From an uncultured Eubacteriales bacterium (GTDB lineage Bacteria; Bacillota; Clostridia; Christensenellales; Aristaeellaceae): 32,204 bases of DNA. The position numbers and the translations under genes were made by a program. Positions 16,287-24,399 of this stretch are shown one piece after another. The stretch lies in assembly GCA_900315315.1 (NCBI GenBank), contig OMYT01000033.1, positions 1-32,204 of the forward strand, given 5' to 3'. How positions within the stretch are numbered: the stretch's first letter is position 1; each line of letters opens with the position of its first letter. The notes beneath the pieces are model-generated. The model was not told where the DNA came from. It saw only the letters and a list, made by a program, of their open reading frames with translations, and searched no databases.

Positions 16287-17369
16287 TCATGCTTCTTTAC
16301 TGATTACATTGTTAACGAGACTCAGGAACTGCTGGCGGACTGTTTCCGGCTCGAATCGCCGCAGGTTTTCCAGTTGTATCCCGACTACTTTAGCCCTGAA
16401 CAGTTCATTTTTGCGAAGATTATTCAGCGCCTCGGCCATGGCAGGATAATCTTTTTTTGGGAAAAGAAGTCCGCTATCTCCAAGTGTCTCGGGAACAGCG
16501 GCATACGAATAAGCAAGTACGGGAAGGCGATGGCTCATGGCTTCAAGCAAAGGAACACAAAAGCCTTCGTGTTCGCTCATGCACAGGAGTACGTCTGAGT
16601 TCAAAAGGTAAGCCTCTTTCTCTTCTTCCGTCACCCGTCCTGCAAAAACCACCTGATTATCCTTTAAACCAAGGTCTGAGCAGAAACCTTTCAGTTTGGC
16701 ATAGTATTTTTCAATTCCATCCCAGCCTCCGGCCAGATAAAGGATCGCATTATCATCAAAGCGCTCTCTGTAATGGATATATAGTTTAATCGCATCTTCA
16801 AGCTTTTTGTTTGGGGCAATACGACCGATACAAAGCAATTTTGTGCCGTTTACGCTTCTCAATTCCTTTTCTGTTGCCGGATCAGGAGTGATTTTCTTTA
16901 CTGTTTCTGAGAACAAAATGGGAAGAACTTTTAGTTTGCCAGCAGATACGCCGCAGCAGCTTAGTTCGTTTGCGTTATAGGATGAATCTGCCCAACACAT
17001 ATCCATCCGGGCAGCAAAGCGACGAAGCTGATTCCGGCCCAGCCAGAGATTCATTGCCATCAACCGGTCATACGGAAGGAAGTATTTTGCCGGGGTTATG
17101 TTATGATAGACCAAGACTTTCCTGCAGGGTAAAGCAGCAACTGATTTCGTAAGCATATCACCGGTAGCTTTATGAAAGATAACCAGATCGTTTGCAGCTA
17201 AAGATGATAGATTCATATCCTCCGTTCGGTTTCGGAGAGAATCATGAACGGTAAAAGCCATGATCCGGGCATCATATTTCTGCAGCCGCAGAGCATCATC
17301 CATCGCCAGAACTTCGTTTCCGATGGCGTCCCCCCAGTTCAGATTTGTCAGGAGCTGTACAACTTTCAA
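16287..17369 (-). CDS. GT4 family glycosyltransferase
   Basis: This 360-residue GT-B enzyme has an N-terminal acceptor domain with WGDAIGNEV, KVLVYHNITPAKYF and ADSSYNANEL, and a C-terminal donor domain with LLCIGRIAPNKKLEDAI, FAGRVTEEE and the EX7E-type motif EHEGFCVPLLEAM. GDAI.N and YHNITP.KYF are shared with module 1 of the 1110-residue glycosyltransferase, so the two are paralogues. The start is a TTG at 17369 with only a weak GAG upstream; no better ATG gives the conserved beginning KVVQLLTN. Likely transfers mannose or D-rhamnose from the GDP-sugar made here, by context. Confidence 0.85.
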   Translation of the reverse strand: MKVVQLLTNLNWGDAIGNEVLAMDDALRLQKYDARIMAFTVHDSLRNRTEDMNLSSLAANDLVIFHKATGDMLTKSVAALPCRKVLVYHNITPAKYFLPYDRLMAMNLWLGRNQLRRFAARMDMCWADSSYNANELSCCGVSAGKLKVLPILFSETVKKITPDPATEKELRSVNGTKLLCIGRIAPNKKLEDAIKLYIHYRERFDDNAILYLAGGWDGIEKYYAKLKGFCSDLGLKDNQVVFAGRVTEEEKEAYLLNSDVLLCMSEHEGFCVPLLEAMSHRLPVLAYSYAAVPETLGDSGLLFPKKDYPAMAEALNNLRKNELFRAKVVGIQLENLRRFEPETVRQQFLSLVNNVISKEA

Positions 17370-17388
17370 CGGATCTCGTTGTCTCCCT

Positions 17389-18555
17389 TCATGACCGGAT
17401 TGTTCCGGATTCAGATAATAGATTCAGAATATTCGTTTTGAATACTTCTGGGCTGAACAGTGTCCGGACTCTTTCCGCACCATTCTCTCCGAATTGCTGC
17501 CGAAGATCCGGATTGTCCGCCAGGCAAATCATCGCTTCGGCGTAGGCTTTTGCATCCCTGTTCGGAACTTCGAGGCCGGTCACGTCTTTGAGATTGACAT
17601 AATTCACACCGGAGCCGGGAATCGTAAAAGTGACCGCCGGCTTTTCGTAGGTCATGGCTTCTGCCAGGGCCAGGCCGAAGCATTCGTTTTTGGTGATGGA
17701 CGGGAAGCAGAAGATGTCCATGGCAAGGTAGTAAGCGATAAGCTCTTCGTCGCTGATTCTGCCCGGGAAAGAGATCTTTGGGTCATCTTTTGCTTCTGCT
17801 TTCAGTTGGTCTGTCAGAGGGCCGCTTCCGGCAATAATGATGCGGAAACGGTCGTCCAGATATTTGGATGCCTGAATCAGGTAGGTGCATCCTTTGTAGG
17901 GGATATGCCGTCCGATGGCAAAACAGAGGATCCTGCCTTTGTTTTCGTTGCAGATCGTGGTTGCTCTTATCCGGATGTCCTCGGTCACTTGCAGGCGCTG
18001 CGGATCAATGCAATATGGTAAAACTTTGCATTTGTCTTTGAATTGGGAAAGATACCGGCTTCCGTCAATATGAGCCGGGGTTGCTCCGAGAATGGTGTCT
18101 GCTCGGTTAATCAGGCGCAATGTCTGGCAGTGGAAGAGCTTGCCAAGATTCTTTTGTTTGGTAATATCCAGATGCCAGTAAAGGATAAGGCGCGTGTCTT
18201 TGTTCAGATACTTCAGGAGGAAGAATGCCTGATAAGGGTTAGGATAGTGAAAAATTACAATGTCCGGTTTGAAATGATTGAGTGTTTCTTTCAGCTTTGA
18301 AGGAAAGTCCGGTGAAATGGATTGGGAGGCTTTCTTGGTGATACAGCCGCACCGGATTACCTCGATACCGTCTATGATATCGGTCGTCGTTTCCCTTCTT
18401 CGGCAGGATATCGTTCCGTCACTTGCGGTTTCGTTGAAACAGATGATCTTTTGCTCATAACTGCCTTTGATTGCGTTGGCAATATCCCGGGCCACCTGTT
18501 CAATGCCGCCTCGGTTGGGATAAAAGTAGTTCGAAATCTGTAAGATTTTTTTCAT
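17389..18555 (-). CDS. GT4 family glycosyltransferase
   Basis: This enzyme of about 388 residues has the GT4 N-terminus MKKILQISNYFYPNRGGIEQ, in which the GGIE loop contacts the acceptor, and later FAIGRHIPYKGCTYLIQA, ISFPGRISDEELIAYY and a donor-site KNECFGLALAEAM (EX7E). ATG18555 is preferred because family members begin at this point; in-frame upstream codons, including an ATG at 18600 that overlaps the stop of the remnant at 18600-18719 (TGATG), would add 15 unconserved residues. The gene ends 19 bases before the next glycosyltransferase. Substrate unknown; a mannosyl or rhamnosyl transferase by context. Confidence 0.85.
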   Translation of the reverse strand: MKKILQISNYFYPNRGGIEQVARDIANAIKGSYEQKIICFNETASDGTISCRRRETTTDIIDGIEVIRCGCITKKASQSISPDFPSKLKETLNHFKPDIVIFHYPNPYQAFFLLKYLNKDTRLILYWHLDITKQKNLGKLFHCQTLRLINRADTILGATPAHIDGSRYLSQFKDKCKVLPYCIDPQRLQVTEDIRIRATTICNENKGRILCFAIGRHIPYKGCTYLIQASKYLDDRFRIIIAGSGPLTDQLKAEAKDDPKISFPGRISDEELIAYYLAMDIFCFPSITKNECFGLALAEAMTYEKPAVTFTIPGSGVNYVNLKDVTGLEVPNRDAKAYAEAMICLADNPDLRQQFGENGAERVRTLFSPEVFKTNILNLLSESGTIRS

Positions 18556-18599
18556 ATGGTTACAAAGCATCCTGAATCGGTGGAATAATCCTCTGAACA

Positions 18600-18719
18600 T
18601 CAAAGGTAAGTCTTATAATTCACTCCGTTTGCTAATTCCGGCTTTGTTCTTTCTCCGGGGATTATTACATAAACATTGTGGCCTGAATCAGACAATTCTT
18701 TATCAGCAATCTTGTCTAT
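18600..18719 (-). pseudogene. N-terminal remnant of a glycosyltransferase
   Basis: Immediately after the GT2 stop (18722-18720) the same frame stays open for 39 codons with no start codon. The text IADKELSDSGHNVYVIIPG followed by ERTKPELANGVNYKTY looks like the first Rossmann strand-helix-strand of a GT4 enzyme (pattern L..GH.V.VI.P). It ends in TGATG, overlapping the ATG at 18600. It is therefore probably the leftover of a deleted glycosyltransferase gene. Confidence 0.5.
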
Positions 18720-19757
18720 TCAGACATGTTTTCTTTCGTTGATTCGCAAAACATGCAGAAATTTCTGATGGCCTGACAATATTGGTTTTTTATATTTTTT
18801 GATTGCAGATTTTTTCAGTCTGATTTTATTGTCCAATTGCCGCTCCTGGTTTTCTGCACCTGTAATTCCCTGTTCAACGCCATTCCATAATGCTTCTGTA
18901 CATTCATTATACTCTTCCTGAGTTATCAGGTGACTGTCCAGGCGCGCCTGAAAAGTCTTCATCCTGGGTTCGGCAGACTGTCTTGCGATTTCTTCACGTT
19001 CTTTTCTTGTCTTGTCTGTGTGTTCCGTTGCTTTTATCACAAAATATCCGTGGGATCTGCCAATTACGAACCAGTTTTTGTGAAATTCCGCCTTCCGGTA
19101 AGGACCGGGGGCTGATTCGTGCACTACGGCCATATACTCGCCGTAGCGGCAGGTATAGCCATTTTGAATGATCCGCATTCCAAGATCACTTTCGTCCAGA
19201 TGATATGAGAAGTATTCATCAAAACCGCCGGCTTCGGCAATTGCCTTTCTGCGGAAGAAAACAATGCATCCCTATCCGCAGCTGAATCTTTCTCCTTTGG
19301 GATCGTCATAAACTACCGGGGTTTCCTGAATGCAAATATTATTTCCCCAGATATCAAACCAGCCGTATTGGAAGTTGATACCGCCGTCTAACCGATATAC
19401 AGTACCACCTACTGTCCCGACTTTCTCATCTTCGAAATAGGATACGGCGGTTTCGATCCATTTCGTATCCTGCGGTACGGCGTCGTCGTCGATAAAGGCG
19501 TTGATTTCGCCTGCTGCTTTTCGGACTCCGATGTTTCGGGAAACGCTGAGGTTGGTGATGGGACATTTTGCAGCACGGATTGCTTTTTTGTATTGTCTGA
19601 TGATTTCTTTTGTGTTGTCGGTTGAGGGACCGTTGACAACAATCACTTCGAAATTGTCATAGGTTTGTCTGGACAAAGCATCCAGCAATCTCTTCAGATG
19701 TGCACCGCGATTGTAGGTGTTGATGATGACGGATACTGTAGGTGTATACATAATCAT
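18720..19757 (-). pseudogene. GT2 family glycosyltransferase interrupted by an amber codon
   Basis: The first half reads SVIINTYNRGAHLKRLLDAL, VNGPSTDNT, NIGVRKAAGE, AFIDDDAVPQ (the DxD-type metal site) and GTVGGTVYRLDGG, a standard GT-A fold. At 19274-19272 an in-frame TAG follows FSCG. Without any frame change, the sequence continues GCIVFFRRKAIAEAGGFDEY, then DESDLGMRIIQNGY, which is the rest of the same domain. A C-terminal helical region of about 100 residues follows to 18720. Relatives usually have Q or E at the stop position, so a single C-to-T or G-to-T change explains it. Start is 19757 or 19751 after AAGGA. Truncated product is probably inactive. Confidence 0.85.
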
Positions 19758-19861
19758 TCCATCCTTAACGGCTGATAGGTTTTGGAGTAGCCCTTCACCT
19801 TTGCTGTTAGGTTTACTTCCTACGACCCTTCGTTTAACAGCCGAATAGTCTGTGGTCTTGT

Positions 19862-21250
19862 TTACAGTCTTTCTTTGTTTACGGCTCCGCCGAAGATGGT
19901 TTCGAACAGGATCCGGATATCCAGCCAGACGCTCCAGTGATCGATATACCATAGATCAAGTTCAATGCGCTTTTCGATGCTGGTATCGCCGCGGTAGCCG
20001 TTGACCTGGGCCCAGCCGGTCATGCCGGGTTTGACCTGGTGCTTGACCATGTAGTAGGGGATGGTGTCCTTGAACTGTTCCACAAAGTGGGGGAGTTCGG
20101 GTCTTGGGCCAACCAGGCTCATGTCGCCCTTCAGGACATTGATGAGCTGCGGGAGTTCGTCCAGGCTGGTCTTTCTCAGAAAGGCGCCGACTTTGGTTCT
20201 TCTCGGGTCTTCATCCGTGGTCCAGGCAGTGTCCTGCTCGCTATTGATTTTCATGCTGCGGAACTTCAGCATCTGGAATTCTTTTCTTTGGTAGCCGACT
20301 CTCGTCTGCTTGAAAAGGACGGGGCCCGGGCTGGAACATTTTACACAGATGGAAATAATCAGGAGCAGGGGGCTGAGTACGATTAAGCCTAACGCGCTGG
20401 CTATGAAATCGAAACCACGTTTCAGGATTGCCCAGCCCAGATTCTCCAGGCGGTTTACCCGCATGCTGATCAGCTTGCTTTTTCCGATGGTCTCGATCGT
20501 CGGGTTGTTCGGAATGATATCGTTATAAAAGGGAATAACAGAGTATTTTACACCGTTACGCTCACAGGCCGGGATGATTGCCCACAGACGGTTATATTCT
20601 TCCGGCTCCAGCGCAATGACCACTTCGTTGATATCCGTAGACGATAATACGTTTTCTACTTCTTTGAATGACCCGAGCCAGGGATCTTCGTTTTGGAGAA
20701 GGTTCCGGTTGCCGATGAAACCCAAGATATGGAAACCCAGTTCCGGTTCTGCTGCAATATCTTCTCTGTATTGCCTGGCCAGTTTTCCCGTGCCGATAAT
20801 CACCACATGCTTGAGGTTGTAGCCCTTTCCCCGGAAGCGGCTGAGCACCAGCCGCATGAACGTATATTTACCAATGAGGAAAATGAGCGTTGCCAGATAG
20901 AAAATCAGGAGAACGCCGCGGGAAAATTCCACCAGACGGAACAGGAACAGCAGGGTGGAAGCGATCAGGATGGAAAGCGTAACGCAGAGGAAGATCGTAC
21001 GAATCTTCCAGGACAGTCTTCTGGTTCTTGTCGTGTTATAGAAGCCCATCAAAGAAAGAAAGAAAAACAGGACAACCGAATAGGCCAACGCGAGGAGAAC
21101 GGTTTTCTCATTGACCGCTGCCATGTTTTCACTGGCGCCGTCCAGAAAATCCAGCCGGATCCAGGAAGCCAGGATATAGGCCAGGATGACAAGCGCCATG
21201 TCCAGCAGAATATTCACCCTATTCAGGAATTCCTGATTCTTGCGAATCAT
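19862..21250 (-). CDS. Polyprenyl glycosylphosphotransferase (WbaP/EpsL-type)
   Basis: The enzyme starts the glycan by moving a sugar-1-phosphate from a nucleotide sugar to undecaprenyl phosphate. Counting from ATG21250 (462 residues), the first ~130 hold four membrane helices, then a Rossmann-like CoA-binding fold ([17 protein letters not shown]), a re-entrant helix ([20 protein letters not shown]) and the catalytic domain with [45 protein letters not shown] and [17 protein letters not shown]21250 has GGTGAG six bases upstream; upstream in-frame codons only offer a TTG inside the preceding gene. Acceptor-sugar specificity (glucose, galactose or other) cannot be read from sequence. Confidence 0.93.
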   Translation of the reverse strand: MIRKNQEFLNRVNILLDMALVILAYILASWIRLDFLDGASENMAAVNEKTVLLALAYSVVLFFFLSLMGFYNTTRTRRLSWKIRTIFLCVTLSILIASTLLFLFRLVEFSRGVLLIFYLATLIFLIGKYTFMRLVLSRFRGKGYNLKHVVIIGTGKLARQYREDIAAEPELGFHILGFIGNRNLLQNEDPWLGSFKEVENVLSSTDINEVVIALEPEEYNRLWAIIPACERNGVKYSVIPFYNDIIPNNPTIETIGKSKLISMRVNRLENLGWAILKRGFDFIASALGLIVLSPLLLIISICVKCSSPGPVLFKQTRVGYQRKEFQMLKFRSMKINSEQDTAWTTDEDPRRTKVGAFLRKTSLDELPQLINVLKGDMSLVGPRPELPHFVEQFKDTIPYYMVKHQVKPGMTGWAQVNGYRGDTSIEKRIELDLWYIDHWSVWLDIRILFETIFGGAVNKERL

Positions 21251-21362
21251 CTGCTGCTCACCCCGGTTCCGGTTTTTTGTTTCTTTTGCTCTGTGTTTCC
21301 TGGATATGATGGTTTCGGAACTTGCTTTCCGTTTTTTTTGTTGCTTTGTCTGCTGTCCGTTG

Positions 21363-23711
21363 TCAGACCCCGGCAACCACCAGCGTCATCTCTCCTTCGC
21401 AGGTGAGTGTCCTGTCTGCCGCCGGGATAAAGAAACTGTCCCCGGCCTTTACGGGAATCGGGGATGAATTGTCATCTGTGGAGATGGTGCCCTCACCCCT
21501 GATGCACACCAGGGACCGGAAACTGTCGTCGCTGATATGAAGGGATTTCTCCCCGGAAACCGTCAGGATCGCCGCTTCGAAGTACTTGCAGCGAATGTGC
21601 TTTTCTTCCTCATTCTGTTCCTCGACGGTCAGTTCAGCGGGTTCGTATTTCGTACAGTCCAGGACATCGAGGGCCTTTTCCAGATGCAGTTCCCGTGGGT
21701 TGCCGTATTTGTCCCTGCGGTCATAGTCGTAAAGGCGGTAGGTGCTGTTGCTGGACTGCTGGATTTCACAGATCAGGTTGCCTGCGCCGATGGCGTGAAC
21801 CGTACCCGTGGGAATAAAGAAAATATCGCCGGGATGCGTCGGACAGAAGTTCAGGATCTCTTCGATTGTGTTGTTTTCGATCCTTTGTCTGACTTCTTCC
21901 CTGGTGACGTCTTTTTTGAAACCGACGAAGAGACCCGCGCCGGGCTCCGCGTCAATGACGTACCACATTTCGTTCTTCCCGTACTCATTCTCGTGTTCGA
22001 GCGCGTAATCATCGTCCGGATGAACCTGTACGGAGAGTTTTTCCTTCGCGTCAATGAATTTGATCAGCAGGGGAAATGCCTGCAGGGGAGCGCATTTCCA
22101 TCCCAGAGCTTCCCGACCGATGGTCTTGAGATACTTCCGAAAAGGAAATCCTCTATGGCGGCCGGAAGCAACGATACTGTTGCCATCCGGATGCGCAGAC
22201 AGTTCCCAGCTTTCCGCGATGATGTCATAGTCACAGGGTTTATGATACAAATCCCGGAGCCTTGTACCGCCCCAGAGATAATCCCGGTAAGCCGGATCCA
22301 GGCGAATGACCGGATCGATCTTCAGGCCCAAGTCTGCCTCGGTCACATCCTTGCCGGCGTTTCCGCGCATATCGCCGATATTCCGGATTTCACCCATATC
22401 CGTCTCGATCATCTGCAGGGGCTTATCCCCGATGTTCGAAATCTGGTGAGGGGTCTGCCGGGGAATCGAGAGGGGTGTTTCGGATGTGAATGCCGTCGGA
22501 GTGTTGTCAATAATGACTCTGGCTTCTCCCTCCAGCAATGTCCAGTATTCGGTCCGTTTTTCGTGACTGTGTTCGTAGATCGTCTTTCCGGGAAGAATGA
22601 CGACCTTCCGGACACTGTAGGCTTCACCTGCCGTCAGCTGGACATAATACCCCCAGGGGCGGTAGACTGTTTTTCCCTGCTTCATATAGGGTTCAAGCGC
22701 GGGATTATCCCGGATGATTCCCTTCAGAAGCGTGGAACTTCCCTGTTTCCCGATATATACCGCGTCCGCGGTATTCACGACCAGGACGTCATTGATGTCG
22801 TTCACCACGACTGCCTGGTCCGGAGAGTGGTTGATGATTCTCGCGCCTTCGCTGTTCCGGGTAACGGTGGTTCCCTCGGAGAGGATTCCGGTCTTTTCAA
22901 GATCCTCTAGGCTCCCGATATCGCTCCAGTCAAATCCGATGGCAATTCCCGCCCGTTTTCCGGTGGGTTCAATGACGGCGTTTTCAATGGAGACAGAATC
23001 GATTGTCTGCAGGATTTCCTTTGTGTAGAGAATTCCTTCCGGAACCGGCGTCTCCTTGGCTTTCTGGATCTGCCTGTACAGGTCGGGACAAAGCGTTTTC
23101 AGTTCGTTGAACAGCGTTCCGCACTGAAACAGCAGCATACCCAGATTCTGATAGATGACCGGTGAGCCACTTTGGTTTTTTGCTTTTTCCTTCAGCTTCG
23201 CGCTCTGGTCCTTGTCGGGTTTTTCAAAGAAGGTTTCCGCGTTTTCGGTAAAGTAACCAAAGCGCTGATCCGTTTCGTCTGCCGGTTTGCCGAAGATGGC
23301 GATCTTTCCTTCCCGGGCCAGATCTTTTGCTTTGAGAATAGCATCCTTGTAGTTCAGGCCTTCGCAGTCTCCGGTGTCAATGAGATGATCTGCCGCAACA
23401 ACAAAAACGAGCTCGGAAGGCTGCAGGCCTTTACAGCCCAGCGCGATTGCCGCAAGCGTCTTTCTCGGTTCCTCTTCATAGACACATCGGTAAGAAACAC
23501 CCTGAAAGCTTTCCATCTGGTTCGCGATGATCGGCCGGTAGGCCACATTGGTCACAATGATGAATTCATCGCAGAAAGCCATATTCCGGGCAACTGTTTC
23601 CTGAAAAATCGAATGATTCTTCCGGATGTTAATGAACTGTTTCGGGAAATTCGTGCGCGAGAGCGGCCACAGCCGCTCTCCCCGTCCTCCCGCAAGGATC
23701 AGACACTTCAT
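21363..23711 (-). CDS. Trifunctional mannose enzyme: GDP-mannose pyrophosphorylase + type II PMI cupin + type I PMI
   Basis: Residues 1-330 form a guanylyltransferase (ILAGGRGERLWPLSRTNFPKQ, VVAADHLIDTG, AIGFDWSDIGSLEDLE). About 340-450 are the cupin of ManC/AlgA-type bifunctional enzymes (YRPWGYYVQL, GKTIYEHSHEKRTEYW). About 460-782 are a separate class I mannose-6-phosphate isomerase (RDYLWGGTRLRDLY, FPLLIKFIDAKEKLSVQVHP, GKNEMWYVIDAEPGA, FFIPTGTVHAIGAG) with its zinc-binding Q/H/E/H set visible. So one chain can isomerise fructose-6-phosphate and make GDP-mannose; only phosphomannomutase is missing. It is the first gene of the locus. Having two unrelated isomerase modules is unusual. Confidence 0.92.
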   Translation of the reverse strand: MKCLILAGGRGERLWPLSRTNFPKQFINIRKNHSIFQETVARNMAFCDEFIIVTNVAYRPIIANQMESFQGVSYRCVYEEEPRKTLAAIALGCKGLQPSELVFVVAADHLIDTGDCEGLNYKDAILKAKDLAREGKIAIFGKPADETDQRFGYFTENAETFFEKPDKDQSAKLKEKAKNQSGSPVIYQNLGMLLFQCGTLFNELKTLCPDLYRQIQKAKETPVPEGILYTKEILQTIDSVSIENAVIEPTGKRAGIAIGFDWSDIGSLEDLEKTGILSEGTTVTRNSEGARIINHSPDQAVVVNDINDVLVVNTADAVYIGKQGSSTLLKGIIRDNPALEPYMKQGKTVYRPWGYYVQLTAGEAYSVRKVVILPGKTIYEHSHEKRTEYWTLLEGEARVIIDNTPTAFTSETPLSIPRQTPHQISNIGDKPLQMIETDMGEIRNIGDMRGNAGKDVTEADLGLKIDPVIRLDPAYRDYLWGGTRLRDLYHKPCDYDIIAESWELSAHPDGNSIVASGRHRGFPFRKYLKTIGREALGWKCAPLQAFPLLIKFIDAKEKLSVQVHPDDDYALEHENEYGKNEMWYVIDAEPGAGLFVGFKKDVTREEVRQRIENNTIEEILNFCPTHPGDIFFIPTGTVHAIGAGNLICEIQQSSNSTYRLYDYDRRDKYGNPRELHLEKALDVLDCTKYEPAELTVEEQNEEEKHIRCKYFEAAILTVSGEKSLHISDDSFRSLVCIRGEGTISTDDNSSPIPVKAGDSFFIPAADRTLTCEGEMTLVVAGV

Positions 23712-23740
23712 ATATTGCTATGCTTCCGCCTTCCACAAAA

Positions 23741-23765
23741 GTGGTACGTGAGGGACGGTTCCTTT
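23741..23765. repeat. 25-bp repeat, copy 1
   Basis: GTGGTACGTGAGGGACGG followed by TTCCTTT. It matches 23795-23819 with one mismatch and lies in the 160-bp gap before the polysaccharide locus. The core, ACGTGAGGGACGGTTCC, is of the type I recall as dispersed intergenic repeats in Clostridia genomes; this is recall, not a search. Confidence 0.7.
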
Positions 23766-23794
23766 CGTTCCGTTCTGCTTTCCTGTGTCAGAAA

Positions 23795-23819
23795 GTGATA
23801 CGTGAGGGACGGTTCCTTT
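23795..23819. repeat. 25-bp repeat, copy 2
   Basis: This is the second copy, 54 bp downstream of copy 1, with A for G at the fourth position. The flanks of the two copies are also loosely alike (TTTCGTTCC and TTTAGTGCC), so the duplicated unit may be slightly longer. Confidence 0.7.
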
Positions 23820-23842
23820 AGTGCCATTTTGCCTTTCCATAT

Positions 23843-23871
23843 CAGAAAAGCACTCCTTTCGTGCTTTTCTG
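23843..23871 (-). terminator. Terminator hairpin after the superoxide reductase gene
   Basis: A perfect 11-bp stem, CAGAAAAGCAC / GTGCTTTTCTG, with a 7-nt loop begins five bases after the superoxide reductase stop. The stem contains a TTTT run on the minus strand, and a CTTTTT run follows it on the plus strand, so it may act in both directions. Confidence 0.75.
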
Positions 23872-23875
23872 CTTT

Positions 23876-24214
23876 TTATGCATCTGCCTTCCAAAGTCCG
23901 TGCAGGTTGCAGTATTCGTAGGCTGCTTTGACCTTTTCACCGGTCAGGAAGGTGGCTTCCGGTTTCATGCCGGGTTTCAGGTAGTGGATCTGAAAGCCCT
24001 GTTCGGTTTCCAGCAGGATCCATTCGATGTAATGTTCCGGGAGGCTCGGGTGTTCGACAGAGCCGACCTTGACGTTGATGGTGCTGCCGTTCTGTTCGAT
24101 CACCGGAACATGTTTTTCATGGGCACCATCTGTCGTATTGGCGATGAGTTTTTCTCCTTGAGTCAGGGCTTTATCGCTGATAATAATCTGGTTATCAAGT
24201 TTGTAGAATTTCAT
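23876..24214 (-). CDS. Superoxide reductase (desulfoferrodoxin catalytic domain)
   Basis: The 112-residue protein has the iron centre II motifs of superoxide reductase: EKHVPVI, SVEHPSLPEHYIEWI and the C-terminal CNLHGLW, supplying four histidines and one cysteine. It reduces superoxide to hydrogen peroxide in anaerobes. The N-terminal 30 residues keep the length of the desulforedoxin domain but lack all four of its cysteines, so centre I is lost; this resembles neelaredoxin-like or class III enzymes. ATG24214 is chosen for its GGAGG nine bases upstream. It is monocistronic with its own terminator and a palindrome near the promoter. Confidence 0.9.
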   Translation of the reverse strand: MKFYKLDNQIIISDKALTQGEKLIANTTDGAHEKHVPVIEQNGSTINVKVGSVEHPSLPEHYIEWILLETEQGFQIHYLKPGMKPEATFLTGEKVKAAYEYCNLHGLWKADA

Positions 24215-24240
24215 GGGTGATTTCCTCCTTCGTTTCTTTT

Positions 24241-24274
24241 TATATACAGGCTTCTTTTTTTGTTGACTCAACAA
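24241..24274 (-). promoter_or_regulatory. Promoter and palindromic operator of the superoxide reductase gene
   Basis: TTGTTGA-C-TCAACAA at 24260-24274 is a perfect 7-1-7 palindrome. On the minus strand a weak -35 (TTGAGT, 24271-24266) lies inside it and a TATATA -10 is at 24246-24241, 19 bases away. A regulator bound to the palindrome would cover the -35 box. Oxidative-stress control is plausible but not shown. Confidence 0.45.
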
Positions 24275-24399
24275 TTTTATTCTCTTTTCAACTCATCTAT
24301 GGTTTCGAAGGGGAAACATTCTGCGCAGCCGTCCGGGATGGATGTCAAGGATGTGTTGGTCCATCTTTTTGTTCCTTTCAACGGTGTCTACTACCGGTG

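Noticed and set aside
15765-16598. 277-codon open frame on the plus strand
   Set aside because: Antisense to manC, the small ORF and a GT4 gene; low-complexity mixture without motifs.
21537-22910. 457-codon open frame on the plus strand
   Set aside because: It lies antisense to the trifunctional mannose enzyme, whose motifs are unmistakable. The frame is a by-product of GC-rich codon use; no ribosome site or known motif is visible.
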